A DNA stretch of 64,000 bases from Manis javanica (taxonomy: Eukaryota > Chordata > Mammalia > Pholidota > Manidae), in contig NC_133169.1 in the NCBI RefSeq assembly GCF_040802235.1, positions 46,259,034-46,323,033 of the forward strand, given 5' to 3'. Shown piece by piece: positions 33,851 through 46,641 of the stretch. The position numbers were made by a program, and so were the translations under genes. Positions within the stretch are counted from its first letter, which is position 1, and each line of letters starts with the position of its first letter. Below the pieces are notes generated by a model. The model did not search any database and had not been told where the DNA came from. It saw nothing but the letters and a program-made list of their open reading frames with translations.

Positions 33851-34729
33851 CTAACTTTTTCTCCTTGGGTCTTTCTCCATAGATATCACCAAACCTAGTA
33901 ACTTTGCCAACCTCTTCTCCACAGAAGTCAAAAAGGAGCAATGTCTTTTTTCCCCAGAAGCAGGCAGCCCACCAGTGGGTCTGCAATCTAGTGACAAAGG
34001 GTTGAGGAATGTGGAGATGATGTAGTTATTTTCAGTCTCTGTTCAAATACAGATCCCACATGATTCTAAGACTGAGAAAACTCACAGGAACCCTCCAGGA
34101 AGGGACAAGTGCACCACCAATCTGGGGAATCCTAGGCCCAAGTAGAGAATTCCCTGTGTTGACAGAAGTCTTCAAATAAAGCCAGAATCCAGCCAAAGAA
34201 AACATTATGTATAAAACCCCAAACTCTTTGTCACTGGTAAACTTTGCTTTAGGTCAGGGCTTATACATCCTGAAAATCACATCCAACATCCTCCTGGCTC
34301 TGTTTCTAAAATTTAGAATCATGTCTACACTGTTGTTTGTGAATGATATAACATCCGTGAGTCCTGCTCACTAAGGAGGCCTGTCCAAACTGAGTCCCTT
34401 CCCTACTGCTTCTCACCTTACAGGAAACCACGTGCATAAAAAAATGAGTGGTCACTCTAAGTTCTAAAGGTTCCACGCCAGGGAAAAATAGAAAGGTGGG
34501 ATACACTGATCATGGCTCTTCAATGTAATAATAATTATGTGACATCTACATAGCACTTTAGAATTACAAACTTTTTATACATGGGAGCTCATTTAAAATT
34601 TCAACAGCTTTTTGCAATAGCTCAATAAAGTAGTTTTTAAAAAAGAGAGAGAAAAGAAGTGAGGAAGTATAGACAGAAGTACAGACATCTCTCTTGAGGA
34701 GTTTTCCAATTGCATAAAAATGGGACCTA
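33851..34729. other. Mostly unique sequence with a MIR-like scrap
   Basis: No gene recognised. Bases 34,520-34,640 ('atagcactttagaattacaaactttttatac...agctcatttaaaatttcaacag') look like a degraded sense MIR3-type element. Confidence 0.4.
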
Positions 34730-35200
34730 GATGAAAAGATGGGATCAAGAAATATTTTAAGAGGGGAGAAATAAGTTTGCTTAATTCTACTTATATGAGG
34801 AATCTAAAGTAGCCAAACTCCTAGAAAAGAATATAATAGTGGTTGCCACGGGCTGGGTGGTGGGGGGGATTGAGGCATTGTTATTTCAGTTGTGCTTCAT
34901 GAATAAACTCTAGAGATCTGCTGTACAACACTGTATCTACCTATAGTTAACAGTACTATATTGTGCACTTCCAAATTTGTTAAGAGAGTAGATACCATGT
35001 TAAGTGTTCTTGCCACAAAAAGAAACACAGGGAAACTCTGGGAAGTGTTGGGTATGTCCAGTCCCTTCATTATGGTGATGGTATCATGGGTGTTTGCATA
35101 TATTCAAACTCACCAAACTGTACATGTTAAATATGTGTAGCTTTGTATATTTCAAGTCTACCAAGTTAAAAATAAAATAAAATCTCAAAAAAAAAACCCT
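34730..35200 (+). mobile_element. L1MB-type 3' UTR with poly(A) end
   Basis: A sense L1 3' UTR: 'ggttgccacgggctggg', 'tactatattgtgcacttccaaatttgttaagagagtag' (split), 'ggtgatggtatcatgggtgt', 'catattcaaactcaccaaactgtacat' (approximate) and an A-rich terminus near 35,165-35,197. Truncated at its 5' side. Confidence 0.75.
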
Positions 35201-35353
35201 GCTAATGAGACACAGGTTGCATTTTTTTCCTTATATATCAATCATGTGAGCTAAGGCTTGAACAAGGAAAATTACTTCCTAATTATACATAGCAAAAAAA
35301 AAGAGGCAAATTTGGGATAAGAACCTAGAATTTTGTTTCCAACTCTTTGCTAC

Positions 35354-36512
35354 TGAGGTAGGTCAGGGATACAGAACAAGCATCATGATTGAATTATTCT
35401 GCCTATGATGAAAAATGCCAAGATATAAACAGTATAGTAAGAATAGGAGGGACTCCATCTTCAGGCTAAGATTCCATTTTAAAAACCAGGGAGTTAGTTA
35501 GTAAGATTCCTAACATGTTTTATGGTAATCAGACAATACCTGACACTTTAAGGCTGGGCAAGAAGTCCTGAAAAATATGTCCCCAGTGCTTGAGGGTAAC
35601 CACTAACTTGGAGAAGAACAGGATCAATAAATTCCTTGTGTTATCTTACAGAATACCTAGAGGACTGACTGTGAATGGTGACATAATGTCTTTCGCCAGA
35701 GAGACATCATAGGAGCACATGTCAAACCTATGCAGATCCCACCCCCCAGCCTTTTGCTCCACTCAGAACCCTCAGCCCTTAAGTGCACCTCCTCTCTGAG
35801 GTTGCCTGAACTCTTCCTTCTTTGAGTGTGTATTTTTGCCTTAAATAAAGCCTTCTCACTGCTTAACTTACTGAGTTTTGTCTCTGTGCTCTTTCAGTGG
35901 TTAACTGATTTATTACTTTGCTATTTCATCCAATTTTCTAGACTTAAGCACAAGTCCTCACTCTGTCTCCATTCTACTTCAGGCAAGTAGTGAAGGGCTG
36001 ATGAGATCTCTGATTTCTGCTTGCAAGTTTCATCCCCTGGGTGACCTGGACAGGACTGCAGCTGCACGATCATGTTCTTTAACAGCCTGCCCAAAAAAAT
36101 CTCCTTTCCTTGTTTTTGGAAAGTTCTCAGAACATAATCTCACTCCCTCCAGTGCTCTGTGGCTCCCCCAAATCCTGGAGGGGTAGGGACTCAGTTCCCA
36201 CACCTCGCAGATTCAAGCAGACACTGGTCACCAGGTGACACTGGTTGTAGGAGTTGGCAAGGGATTTGCCCTCTGCCAAGCAGAAGTTCAATGAGCTTCC
36301 CTTTCCTCCCTGCGCTCTTCCTTGCCCTCGGATGCCTGCACGCCTGCTGAAATTCGCACCTACTCTCACTTTAACAAACTCCTTCCTTACCTACACTTGT
36401 CAGACCTGCTTGAGAATTCTTTCTCAATCGGTCAAGAACCCTCCCCCATTTAGGTTGAGGTTTCACCTAGTGTGCAGGGAGAGACCTCCCCAGACGTATT
36501 TGCCTGGCAGCA
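35354..36512 (+). mobile_element. Solo LTR, same family, copy B (1,159 bp)
   Basis: Starts TGAGGTAGG and ends GGCAGCA, with CTAC on both sides (35,350-35,353 and 36,513-36,516), so it has its own 4-bp duplication. It carries an AATAAA in 'gccttaaataaagccttctcac' (about 35,841), followed by a GT-rich 'gttttgtctctgtgctctttcag'. It aligns end to end with copy C at 55.9 kb. No internal viral genes remain, as expected after LTR-LTR recombination. Confidence 0.8.
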
Positions 36513-36516
36513 CTAC

Positions 36517-36819
36517 TCCATGGCGTTTGGGTTCCAGCCTTACCTCCAGCCCCTGGTATAGACACTTACACTTTATGGAGAAGGGAAATAGGAGCAGTAA
36601 GATGCTCTGCTTCCCACAGGACTATGCAACATTGCACAGTAGCTTCAATATAAGAAGTATGGAGGGATTCAAATAATTGTTTACCAACAATAGGGGAAGT
36701 CACTCTACACTCTCATGGGATTGTTTACCATGTAAATATTCTGTGATGATGGAGATTGCAAACTGGAAGATGTGTAGAACAGAAGGATATGGTTTACTCA
36801 GCTGAGAAATGGAGATGGT
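36517..36819. other. Unrecognised sequence
   Basis: About 300 bases between solo LTR B and an L2. No gene or repeat recognised. Confidence 0.35.
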
Positions 36820-38010
36820 AGTTTCCCCCACCCCCATCTCCCTTTCTGGTTTCTTCTCATCTTCCTAAACTCCTCACACATAGGGAGTACCCCAGGGCTG
36901 AGTTTGGGGACCTTTCTTTCTCTAACTATACTCATTCCCATAATAATGTCACCCAATTTCATGACTGTAAATACCACCAATAATTGATGACTTCAAATGT
37001 ATACATCTATCTTGGACCTCTCCCATGAACTCCCTGGGGTTTGCAGATCACATGCCCAAAGGCCAATGAGACAGGTGCAAGTGGATATCTGATAGACAGC
37101 TAATCTGACGGTGCCCCACGCAGAACCTCTGGTCACTCATTCATCCCAGACATGTGCCCCTGAGGATTTCCTTGTCTCAGGAAATGACACCTCTACACCT
37201 CCTAATGCTCAGGCAGAAAAAAATAAAGTCATTCTGACCCCTGTCTTTTTTTCACACCCTATATGAAGCCTATCAGGAAATTCTGCTGGCTCTACATTCA
37301 AAATATATTCAGATTCCAGCCACATCTCAGCATTTCTGCTGCCAATCTGATCTAAGTCATATCTTTCCTCATCCAGCTGATTGTAATGCTGATCTATCTG
37401 CTTCCATCCTGTTGCCTACGAACCATTCTCAGAGCCATTCCAGGGGCTTCCCATCTCACACACATAAACGCCAAGCTCTCACAATACCATAAGAGGCATA
37501 GCCTGCTGACTGCCCAGTACTTCTGACATCCTCTGCTGCTATTATGTCCTCACGCACCCTACTCAAGCCACACTGGCCTCAGTGTGCTTCAAACAGGCCA
37601 GGCCTGCTGCCCAGTCAGGACCTCTGCCTGGGTAATCCTTCTGCCTGGAATGTTCTTTCCCCAGAGAGCCACATGATTCACTTCTTCACCTCCTTCAAGT
37701 TTTACATCAAACATCACCTTCCCATGAAATCCTTCCTTAAGCATCCTACTGAAATTGTATTCACCCCTCACATTTTCTACCCTCCTTTATTTTTCTCCAT
37801 GGGACTTATAATTTTCAAATATGCTATATATTTACTTTATTTGGGTATTCTCTATCTCTTTTCCTCAGAATGTAAGCTCTGTCAGGACAGGAATTTTTGT
37901 CTGTCCTGCTCCCTGAGCTATATACCCCAGTACCCAGATCAAAGCCTGGAACATAGTAGATACTCAACAAACATGTGTTGAATTATTCAATTAGTGAAAA
38001 AAATGAATGG
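36820..38010 (+). mobile_element. L2 fragment, sense, about 1.2 kb
   Basis: Typical L2 order: 'gacctctcccatgaactccc' (37,015), 'gatatctgatagacagc', 'tcattctgacccctgtc', 'tctgctggctctacattcaaaatatattcag' (split), 'ctgcctggaatgttctttcccc' (37,638), 'cagaatgtaagctctgtcaggacagg' (approx.) and the terminal 'agtagatactcaacaaacatgtgttgaatta'. The 3' end is complete; the 5' part is truncated. Confidence 0.85.
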
Positions 38011-41000
38011 ATAAACAAATTAGAACAGAGGACCTCTACAGTCCAATGATGGCGATGCACACACAGGATGTACTGGGACCTGCCACAGTCACCTAGGGGC
38101 AGAAGCACCCCTTGCTGGGGGCTACCTAGTGCAGTTTTCTGGGTCCTTCACATGCGTGAGAGTTAAGAAAGGAGATCATCTGTGCATCTCAACAACCAGC
38201 CCCTGCCCTAGCCATTGGATGAATTAAGACCTCTGACACTCCACTGCAGGTCCTGGAGCTGCCACCCGGTCCGGCATGCAGAGATGGGAATTGCCATGAT
38301 GAGAGAGGAACAGGAGCCCTCTAGGGGAAGAGGCTGGCACCAGTGAGACAGGACTCAGGGCGGGGGACCCTCCGGGATAGAAAGAGCTTTTTCTCTTGGA
38401 CAACCAGAACATTATCGCATGTGTGCTGAGCCCCCTTATCTCCCACCTTGGGGAGGGATTCTGTGGTGAGTTGATCACAGGACGGTTCTGCCCTCCCTCT
38501 GGAAGGGGCTAGAGTACTCCCCTCCTCCCTGCTCCTCACCCTCCAAGGGGCAGAAAGCCAGCTAGGGTTACAGGATCAGTCAGATGCCGCTCTCCCCTCT
38601 CACAGCGCTGCATCTCCCTTTCTCCCCCTTTCAAGGGCATCTCTCCAGCTCCCCACCGCAACTCCCTAGCCTCCTGGTTCTCATTTGGCCTGTGGCCTCT
38701 CTACCCAGTCACCATAATGTGAGCCTGCTATCCATTCACTTCCAAGTCAGCCCTCTTTCTGAGCCCAGGTAAGAAGCCTGGCAGGTTGGGGGTGGGTGGA
38801 CAGAGGAAGAGAGAGGAACACCCAGAGTACAGCATGGAGATAAGGAAATGAAAGCACTTCCCAGCCTGGTTTGTCTGGAGGACACGATGCCTGTGAGAGA
38901 AGCATTTCTCCCCACGCCACCACCCTCTGGAGGGCAGAGTCGGTGCCCCACACCAGCACATCGCGGAGCACATGGGGTTCAAGTGTTCTGCTCTGACTTG
39001 GGGAACCTTCAATCCTGAGTGCAGGTAGGGCTGAGCACGGGGAACACAAGGCAGCTGCAGACCAGAACCTCTAAGTTCTACTTTCACTGAATAACTTTGC
39101 CCAGATGCATCTCTTTCGCCTGAGCTTTCCCTTCTAAAACAGGAGAGTCTTGTCACCAACCACAGGCCCTCACCCCTCGAAGAACACCTGGGCCCCCATC
39201 AGAACCCACCCTCGGGCTGGCAGAACCATGTACTGTCCATTTCATTCCATCTAGTCATTTGCCTTTCTCAGCAACCATAGGAGTCTAGCCTGGAAACGGA
39301 GGGGTGGGTAGCACAAAGGTGGGAGAGGGCCCCTTTGGAAGGAGCTCCTGAAGCCACTGTCATGCACACACCTCTCAGGTGGGTGGCTGAAGGGGTTCTG
39401 ACCCCCAGCTATCAGCGGAGCTCTCTCCTGCAAGGTGGCTGCCTCAGGAGATCAACATTTTTTTCTCACCAGTGCTTTGCTTTTGTTTTGCATTTTAATG
39501 AATCATAAATATAACCTGGCACAACTGAGGTGTCCTTGACTTCCTCCTCCAGGCAGCTGCCTCGCCATTACTTAGTTCCAGCTCTCAGTCTAGTCTATGA
39601 TCAACAAGAAACAAAACAGCATCTTGTAGAAAAAAGGTCTTCCAGGTTTTTGAGGGGAGCCCTCTGGCTGTTTTGTAACACAAGGTGCAATTCAGAAATG
39701 AAAAGTATTTTCAAGCCTATTAAAATTGACTTCCTGGACAATGACAGTTGATTTTGAAACTAAAATTTTAAAATGAACTAGTACCCCTTTAGAGCAAAGA
39801 CACTAATATTTTTTCAAGTAGACAATGTGATTGATCCACAGGCCCAGAATACTTTTCAAACTCTAACAGTACAATAATCACACATTTATGTGTGATAAAG
39901 TTGACCATGGTGGTCCCAGATTTGGGACAGTCTCTTTGCCAGATAATATTGATGTTGAGCATTAAAGTGCTTGTTTTGAAGCATTTTCCTCTTCCTCAGG
40001 TGGAAACCTGGGTCAGAGATATTAGTTTATATGGGTGCTGCTTTACCTAAGCAGGGAGTTTCTTTAAAAGTATCAAAGGCAGAAAGCCAGCTCCAAAATC
40101 AGTAGGATTCCTAGATTTGTACAGTTCAAAGCTCCTTTCCAGATAAAAATAAAAGAGAGCAGAGAGCCTGAAGTGATACTTTACTCAAAGTCCAAATCCC
40201 ACAATTGATTTTTAGAGAAAAGAGAACTAACAGTGGCAACTATTCAGGGAGCTTAAACAGAGGTGTTCACATTGTTGTAATTCTGATTTATCAAGAAACC
40301 TGTAGAAAAAATGTTGGCCAAAATGCAAAGCCCAAGGTTACATGTTGACCCAGAGCTAGAGAAATAAAACACTGCCCTTGTAACCATCATTTTCAGAAGA
40401 GCTCCAGAGTAGACAGAAAAAATCAGGGGCATCGAATTTTTGTAATGTGTAGAATCACTCAATACTTCAGAAAACACCATGAAGGGAAAAAAGCAAGAAT
40501 GTCTATCTAAGGAAAGCATTCCCTATTAAATCTCCTTAAATAATTTTAGGGGATAAAGATGCCAACAAGAAACTAAATAAAAGGATTTCCTGCATTTATT
40601 TTCAAAAGCCTTTGACAAGCTATCTTGCCAAATTTAGTCATGAAGGACTCAGTATACTGCTTTATCCTGTAAAAGGAACTGGCTCACAAGACAGAAACAC
40701 CATGCCAGAAAAGAGGCACATATCCCCGGGCTCAAGCCTGGGACCATAAATGGTTGGAAGAGGAGGTACCCAGTGAAATCTCTACATCAGGGGTAATATT
40801 TAGCTCCTCTGAGTAAAGAAATTACCAAGTTACTAATGAAAAAAAACACTAAATAAGTATGTTTGAATGACAGAGCAAGAAATGGCAAATGTATTATAAT
40901 TCAAGGGATTTTCTTCAGAAAACAAATCTAAAGTTGACATACATAATAATGCAAATAGATGTAAATTATGACTTTCAAGTTATCTGGCATAAACCAAGGA

Positions 41001-41095
41001 AAAGGCTGATAGTGTAGGAAAAGGAAACACAGAAATTATAGTTATCGTCTGTTATGTAGGTGGAGCTCAATGGCTGGCATGTATAGAAGTTGGGT
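38011..41095. other. Mostly unique sequence
   Basis: About 3 kb with no gene I can support. The GC-richer part at 38.2-39.45 kb gives several overlapping short open frames on both strands, none with a domain. No clear transposon is seen apart from possible very old scraps. Confidence 0.4.
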
Positions 41096-41099
41096 TATA

Positions 41100-41340
41100 A
41101 TATAATTAGTAACCATCTCTTGTTGCCTACTTTGTGCCTGACACTGTGCTGTGGGCTTCCTTTGCAGTGTATCTACTTCTCACAGCAACACTGTGATTTA
41201 GACACCAGTATCTCCATTCAGATGTAAAGACTGAGAATCAGGAAAATGGAGTACATTACCCAAAGGTAATGGGCTGGTAAGTGGGTGAATCAGAACTTGA
41301 CTCTACAGATATCTTCTTCCATAATCTGTATGGTCTTTGG
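41100..41340 (+). repeat. MIR SINE, sense
   Basis: 'ttgtgcctgacactgtgctgtggg', 'cagatgtaaagactgagaa' and 'tggtaagtgggtgaatcagaacttgactct' (split) follow the MIR consensus order. Confidence 0.7.
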
Positions 41341-41441
41341 AAGACAATAGAAACCCTAAGAGACTATGTGGAAAGATAGAAAAAGAGAGGGTGGGAGAGA
41401 GATGATGATAGATAGGGAGACAGATGGATAGAAAGATAGAT

Positions 41442-41442
<1 letters not shown>

Positions 41443-41493
<51 letters not shown>
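41443..41493 (+). repeat. (GATA)n microsatellite, about 12 units
   Basis: An uninterrupted GATA/TAGA run that decays into related 'gataaatagatagg' and 'gatagaaagataga' on either side. Likely length-polymorphic. Confidence 0.95.
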
Positions 41494-41496
<3 letters not shown>

Positions 41497-41769
41497 ATAG
41501 ATAGGAAGACAGGTAGGTAAATAGGAGACAGATTTATCTACATCTATGTCTACTTAACTCCCCATGAGTTTCCTAAATCAGAATACAATGTCATCTCTGC
41601 TTCCTGCTCCCCAGAAAGACAGGAAAGGTGTCAGAAAAGTGACAGAAAGAATACAATCAAGAGATGAGGAGATTTTTCATGGTGGAAAGATGAATCCTCA
41701 GATGAAATATGACCCAAGACTTTAAGTCACAAAGGATGAGATAAAAGACAAGAATTCTTTTCAGTCTTT

Positions 41770-41970
41770 TTATGCACCCACTGTCTGTGGGGTTCTGTGC
41801 TATTTCTTACATGTTACCTCATGGGATCCTCACAAAGTTCCTCCTTTGTTACCCCATTTACCAGTGAGGAGGCGAGGCTTTGAAAGTGTTAATTAACTTG
41901 TCCCCACTCCAAATCAAGCATCCAGTGAATAATAAGGCAAAAATTTACACTATAAGAACCCTGTCTACTT
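41770..41970 (+). repeat. MIR SINE, sense
   Basis: 'acatgttacctcatgggatcctcacaaag' (split), 'accccatttaccagtgaggaggc' and 'gttaattaacttgtccc' match the MIR centre and 3' half. Confidence 0.65.
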
Positions 41971-42329
41971 CACTGAGCATTAAGGAAAAGAGAGACTATC
42001 TTTCTGAATGTATAGTGTGTGTTTTTCCTAAACAGCAGCACTGGATGAAAACAGATTCCAGAACAACTTGTATAAATCCACACACTAGAGGCTCCTGACA
42101 GGTTATTAAGTCATATCAGGGACATTCAGGCATATTTATAATCTTTTAAAACTAGAATTATCTGATTTTTCTGTGATCTCTACTTTGATGTTTTTGTAAA
42201 CAATAAAACTAGATCAATAGGCTAAGGTCTACTCTGGTAGACAATTCTGGCAGAAATATAACCATCAACCAAGAGCTGTGAGACCTGGGCCCTTTACCAA
42301 CTCTGCAGCCAACAGACAGCAGTGAGGAC

Positions 42330-42430
42330 CCAGGCTGGTTATGTGACCTCTCAGGGCCTCACTTGCTACATAACATGAGGATCTGGACTGTTTAATCTTT
42401 GAGCCCCATTCCAGTTCAGCAGTCTATAGA
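42330..42430 (-). repeat. MIR-like fragment, antisense
   Basis: 'ctggttatgtgacctctcagggcctcacttgct' (split) resembles the antisense MIR core. Short and diverged. Confidence 0.4.
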
Positions 42431-42959
42431 ATCCTCTAGACCTGGAGGGGCTGACTTGCCTCTCAAATCTCTCATTCCACAACCTTTTTTTAGAAGTACT
42501 TCAACTGAGTATTAAAATGACCAATTAAAACATCATTGTTACAGATAATTTCAATTATTCTGCACAATGAAAATCAAATCCCAGATGTGCAGCCCCAGCC
42601 CAGTTAGGCTTCCAGCCACATCCAGATATCCTGGGCCACCAGCCAGCCATTTCATTACCCTTTGGGTGCTCCACGGAGCCCCACACTATTAGCACAGCAG
42701 CTCTGCCAGAACAGTAACAAGCAGCAGCAATGAATATCAAAGCTAAGGAGAAATTATGTTTAGGTTTGCTATCTTAGGTTATCTTCATCACTGCTCACAT
42801 CCACACGTCCCCAAGAGAATGTCAGCAAAGGGGAACCTGAGGCAGAACGCCAAGGAGAGTTCAGGTAATTCCTGGGCAGGGGAAGGTGGGAGATGCGGGG
42901 AGCTGGATAGGGTGTGTCCCACGTGAGGAAGATTTTTTAGGAGAGGCGTAAGGAAGGAA
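42431..42959. other. Unique sequence
   Basis: No gene or repeat recognised. Confidence 0.35.
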
Positions 42960-43145
42960 GGCTGTGTGGGGCTAAGATCGTGGACTCTCAGGGCCTAGGT
43001 TGCTTGGGTGGAAAGCCTGGCTTTACCACTAACTAGCTACATGACATGTTGAATTCCTTTAGGCCTTAATTTCCTCATCTATAAGATGGATATAAGGGTC
43101 CATGTACCTCATCAAATGTGAGTTAAATGTGCAAAGTCTTTATGA
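42960..43145 (-). repeat. MIR SINE, antisense
   Basis: 'gtggactctcagggcctagg', 'ctggctttaccactaactagctacatgac' (split) and 'ccttaatttcctcatctataagatgg' (split) are the reverse complement of MIR, followed by its A/T-rich 5' part. Confidence 0.75.
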
Positions 43146-45257
43146 GCATTCGCCTGTCAACTTCTCTCAAGGAAGGGTTACTGTTGATGTTCTTCGCCAC
43201 TGGAAGAGCATGACTCCCTGCCTTCTCCCCCGCCGGCGGGGAGGTGGCTCAGGCAGGCCTTGCAACATTCTTTTTTCCCCTGAAGCTTCTCCCACTGCGG
43301 TGGAGCCAGTTTTTGAAGAGACAAAATTCAAGTTGTGCGAGTGTCTGACTCTCCCTTTCCTTCCCAGAGAAAATATATTTCTGACAAACACTCCTAGAGT
43401 TTGGGACAAATTCTCCTAAATACTCTAAACAAAGTAAAAGACTCCTGAGTCTCCTTTTCATTGAACTGAACTATCTGGCCTGCTTTATAGGACCTTGTTT
43501 GTAAAACATGATACACCTTGAACTATGGTTATGGGTGCCACCACCCAACCTTTCTGTTCATCTGCATTTCTGTGCAGTATGAACACGAAGGAGAAATAAC
43601 TGGGGCGTCTCCGTCTCCCTGTCCCTAAAGAGATGAAAAGGCAGAAGTAAAGAAAAGGCCAGTCGAGACAGTGGGAAGAGAGCTGCCCTGGGTCCTTCCA
43701 TTTTGTCCCACCTGGACCTCCAGGGAAGCCAGGCGTCTGGTTCACACCTAAGCTACACCTGGCAAGGAAGAGGGGCTCAACACAGGTTTGTCAAATGCAC
43801 TCAAAAGAATGAATACTGGCCAAAAACAAAACCAAAAAACTAAGGGCTGTGAAACAGATAGGAAGCGATAACACCTTCTGCAACCCACACAAAACCCTCC
43901 AGACTTCTCCTCCACAAGACTGTGGACTTGTGTTTGAAGGTGCTTCATACACAGGACAAGAAAGAGAACAGGCAATACTGGTAAAATAAGTCCTCAGAAG
44001 TCTCCTTCCAAAAAGGAGCATTCAACAGCAAAAACCAAGCTCTTCCAATTCCTACAGTTCTTCTACCCAATTTACCTGCTGCCCTTTACCCAGCTTTATT
44101 ACTGTTACACTCTGTGCCCTAACAATATGCACAAATCCCAACAATGATTATCAACAGTGACTCAAAGAGTCAATAAGAGGAATTGGCAATTGAGTTACAA
44201 TTAAAGTTAATTTACATAAGCGATAAATAAAAGAGATATCATTAATAACGACTGGAAAAACTCAAACTTCCTTCTCTACTTTGCATTTCTTACCAATTCA
44301 TGTTCCTTCCCACACCCCGCCACAGAGGTGTGTAACAACTACAGCCGAACTGCATGCTATCAATGTTTTCGAAATGTTGCCTGAAAATGAATCACTAGAT
44401 AATGCTTAGAAAGAAGCTGTATTCAGTTGGCAAATTTGGAACGCACGGCGAACTCTGAAAGGCCAGTTAGAACAGATACACATCACTTTTCCTCATGCTG
44501 ACAGAGTATTCATAAAAATGTTAGAGAGGTATTGTTTCTGATGTACCCAGTGAGGCCGTCCCATTAACCAGCCCCTACTGCCTTAAGTGTCTGCCTCCTC
44601 ACCTGGCAGAAACCTAGGTGTCTATTTAAGGCTAAATAAAAACAGATTGACTGACTGATGTCAGTGACCTTTTTTATGACTACATGAGGAGCTATGGAAG
44701 TTCTGGATTCAGACTCAGAAACCCAGATTCTTAACTTTCCATAAGCAGTTAATCCTTCACACACACACACACCAGCTTTATTTATCTCTTTAAAATTATG
44801 AAGTTGTGTCTGAGATGATCACTAAGGTCCTTATCTGCTTCTGTCTTTGTGATTCTGTGACACACCACAGAAAGGCAACTCAGCAGTGACAGAGGAGGGC
44901 AGGGAGGAAGAAAGAGAAGCGGGTCCTGCAGACGCACTTCCTGCCTTGGGGCGTTCAGGCTGAGATGGACAACACTCATGGCTACATAGGATCGCAGAAC
45001 AGTAACTGGAGTCAAAGGCAGGGAATTCTTTGTAAGTAGTCGGGAGTGAGGCGCTGTAAGGAAAGGGCCTAAACATAGGCTTGGTTGAAAAGAGCATGTT
45101 GAGAAAGCAACAGGCCAGGAGGCAGGAATAACTGCACCACTTTTCTGAACAAGTGGTAAGTGCCGTCCCCTGTCTACAGCCACTACTCCTTCCTCCTGCC
45201 CCACAAGCTCTGCCTTCCCCCGTTTCTTTCGCACAGGTGTCTCTGGGTGGCCAGTAC
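43146..45257. other. Unique sequence upstream of the olfactory receptor pseudogene
   Basis: About 2.1 kb with no supported gene. It holds a short (CA)n at 44,758-44,773. Overlapping short open frames on both strands lack recognisable domains. Olfactory receptor genes have non-coding 5' exons upstream, which I cannot locate here. Confidence 0.4.
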
Positions 45258-46232
45258 ATGGCCGGCCCCAGCAATGCCACTGAGCCTGCGGCTTTCTCCT
45301 TCAGGGCTTCTCTGAGTTCTCACAGCTGAGGCCTGTGCTCTTCTTGCTTTTGCTGGCCGTGCACCTGGCCATGCTCAGTGGAAACCTGCTCATTCTAGTG
45401 GCCGTGGCCTCAATGTCCAGCTGGCCGCCGATGCTGCTCTTCCTGTGCCAGCTGTCAGCCATTGAGCTCTGCTACACGCTGGTGGTGGTGCCCCATGCCC
45501 TGATGACCTGGCCGCACCTGGCCTCGGCAGTGGCAGCCCATCTCCTTCCTGGCCTGCGAGGTTCAGATGCAGATGTTCGTGGGACTGAGGGGCGCTGAGT
45601 GCTTCCTACTGGCCGCCGTGGCCTATGACCGGTACGTGGCCATCTGCCACCCACTGCATAATGCAGCTTTGCTGAGCCCCTGGGTGTGCGCGTGGCTGGC
45701 CCTGGTCTGCTGCCTCGGGGTGCTGGTGGTGTCAGTGGAGTTCACGCTGGCCATCTTCCACCTGCCTTTCTGCAGCTCCCGCCTGCTGGTGCACTTGTTC
45801 CGTGACATCACGGCACTGTTGCACCGGGCCTGCAAGCGGAGCTACATCAATGAGCTGCCCTTGCTGGGCACATGCCTCGTGCTGCTGCTGATGCCCTCGC
45901 TGCTCATTCTGGCCTCCTATGGCGCCATCTTCACCACCCTGCGCCGCCTGCGCTGCCCTGTGAGCCGGCACAAGGCCGCCTCCACCTGCACCTTGCACCT
46001 GGCTGTCACCCTGCTACACTATGGCTGCACCACCTTCATGTACGTGCGGCCCAAGGCCAGCTACTCCCAGCGGCAGGCCCGCACGCTGGCGCTCGTCTAC
46101 ACCAACATCATGCCGCTGCTCTACCTGCTCATTTACAGCCTGTGCAACCGAGAGATCACCGCCACCATCCACCAGATGCTGGGGCAGAGAAGGCCTGGCC
46201 ACGCCCCAGGTCAGGGTGTGTGTGAGCCCTGA
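45258..46232 (+). pseudogene. Olfactory receptor pseudogene (class II, family-10-like)
   Basis: A single-exon, seven-transmembrane odorant receptor copy with an ATG at 45,258. The receptor frame shifts twice: near 45,305-45,312 (after the N-terminal leader) and near 45,530-45,545 (between TM2 and TM3). The rest reads on to 46,232. Recognisable parts: GFSEFSQLRP then TM1 with LSGNLLILVAV; the Y-T-L-V-V-V-P TM2 end; ISFLACEVQMQMF at TM3; VAYDRYVAICHPLH (an intact DRY-type motif); RHKAASTCTLHLAVTLLHYG in TM6, where KAxSTCxxHL is typical; YVRPKASYS; and MPLLYLLIYSLCNREI in TM7, where the usual PMLNPLIYSLRN has lost its Asn. The VRPKxSYS signature favours OR family 10. GC-rich relative to its surroundings. 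Either a true pseudogene or a sequencing-indel artefact; two indels plus the TM7 change favour a pseudogene. Confidence 0.85.
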
Positions 46233-46626
46233 CAGCAGGCAGGCTGGGCAGGGAGCTCCACACCCCTAAATTTTCCTCCTTCAGGTGGCATCTGCCTAGG
46301 GAACACCACCGAGGGGGCCGCTCAAGGACTGAATTCAGGAAAGCGAACCAGGAAATATGTCCATGCACAGGGCATCTCCCTGCAGTTGCCCCACCCTCCA
46401 CTCCTCCCTGAAGGAATGGCCAAAATCAGTAGAGCCCCAGACTTGCATTTAGTGGTTCCCTAATTACCTGTTGGTTCTCCCCATGTGCTGGGGCCTCTGC
46501 AAGGTGGTGGGCTTGCACTGCTGAAGGCACAACTCATGACCTCCAGGAGCTCCCAGCCATAGCGAGCAGTGATGTGAAGCGTGAACCACAGATGTATGGA
46601 GAGGAGAGTGGGGAGAGGGGGATAAT
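46233..46626. other. Unique 3' flank of the OR pseudogene
   Basis: No gene or repeat recognised up to the L1 target duplication. Confidence 0.35.
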
Positions 46627-46641
46627 GGGCACTTCTATTTT
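46627..46641. repeat. 15-bp target site duplication (left) of the minus-strand L1
   Basis: GGGCACTTCTATTTT, repeated exactly at 54,281-54,295. Two identical 15-mers show a complete, fairly recent target-primed insertion. Confidence 0.95.

Noticed and set aside
38321-39159. Cluster of overlapping open frames on both strands at 38.2-39.2 kb
   Set aside because: Locally higher GC explains them. No domain or consistent splice structure, apart from one GTAAGA-type donor near 38,769.
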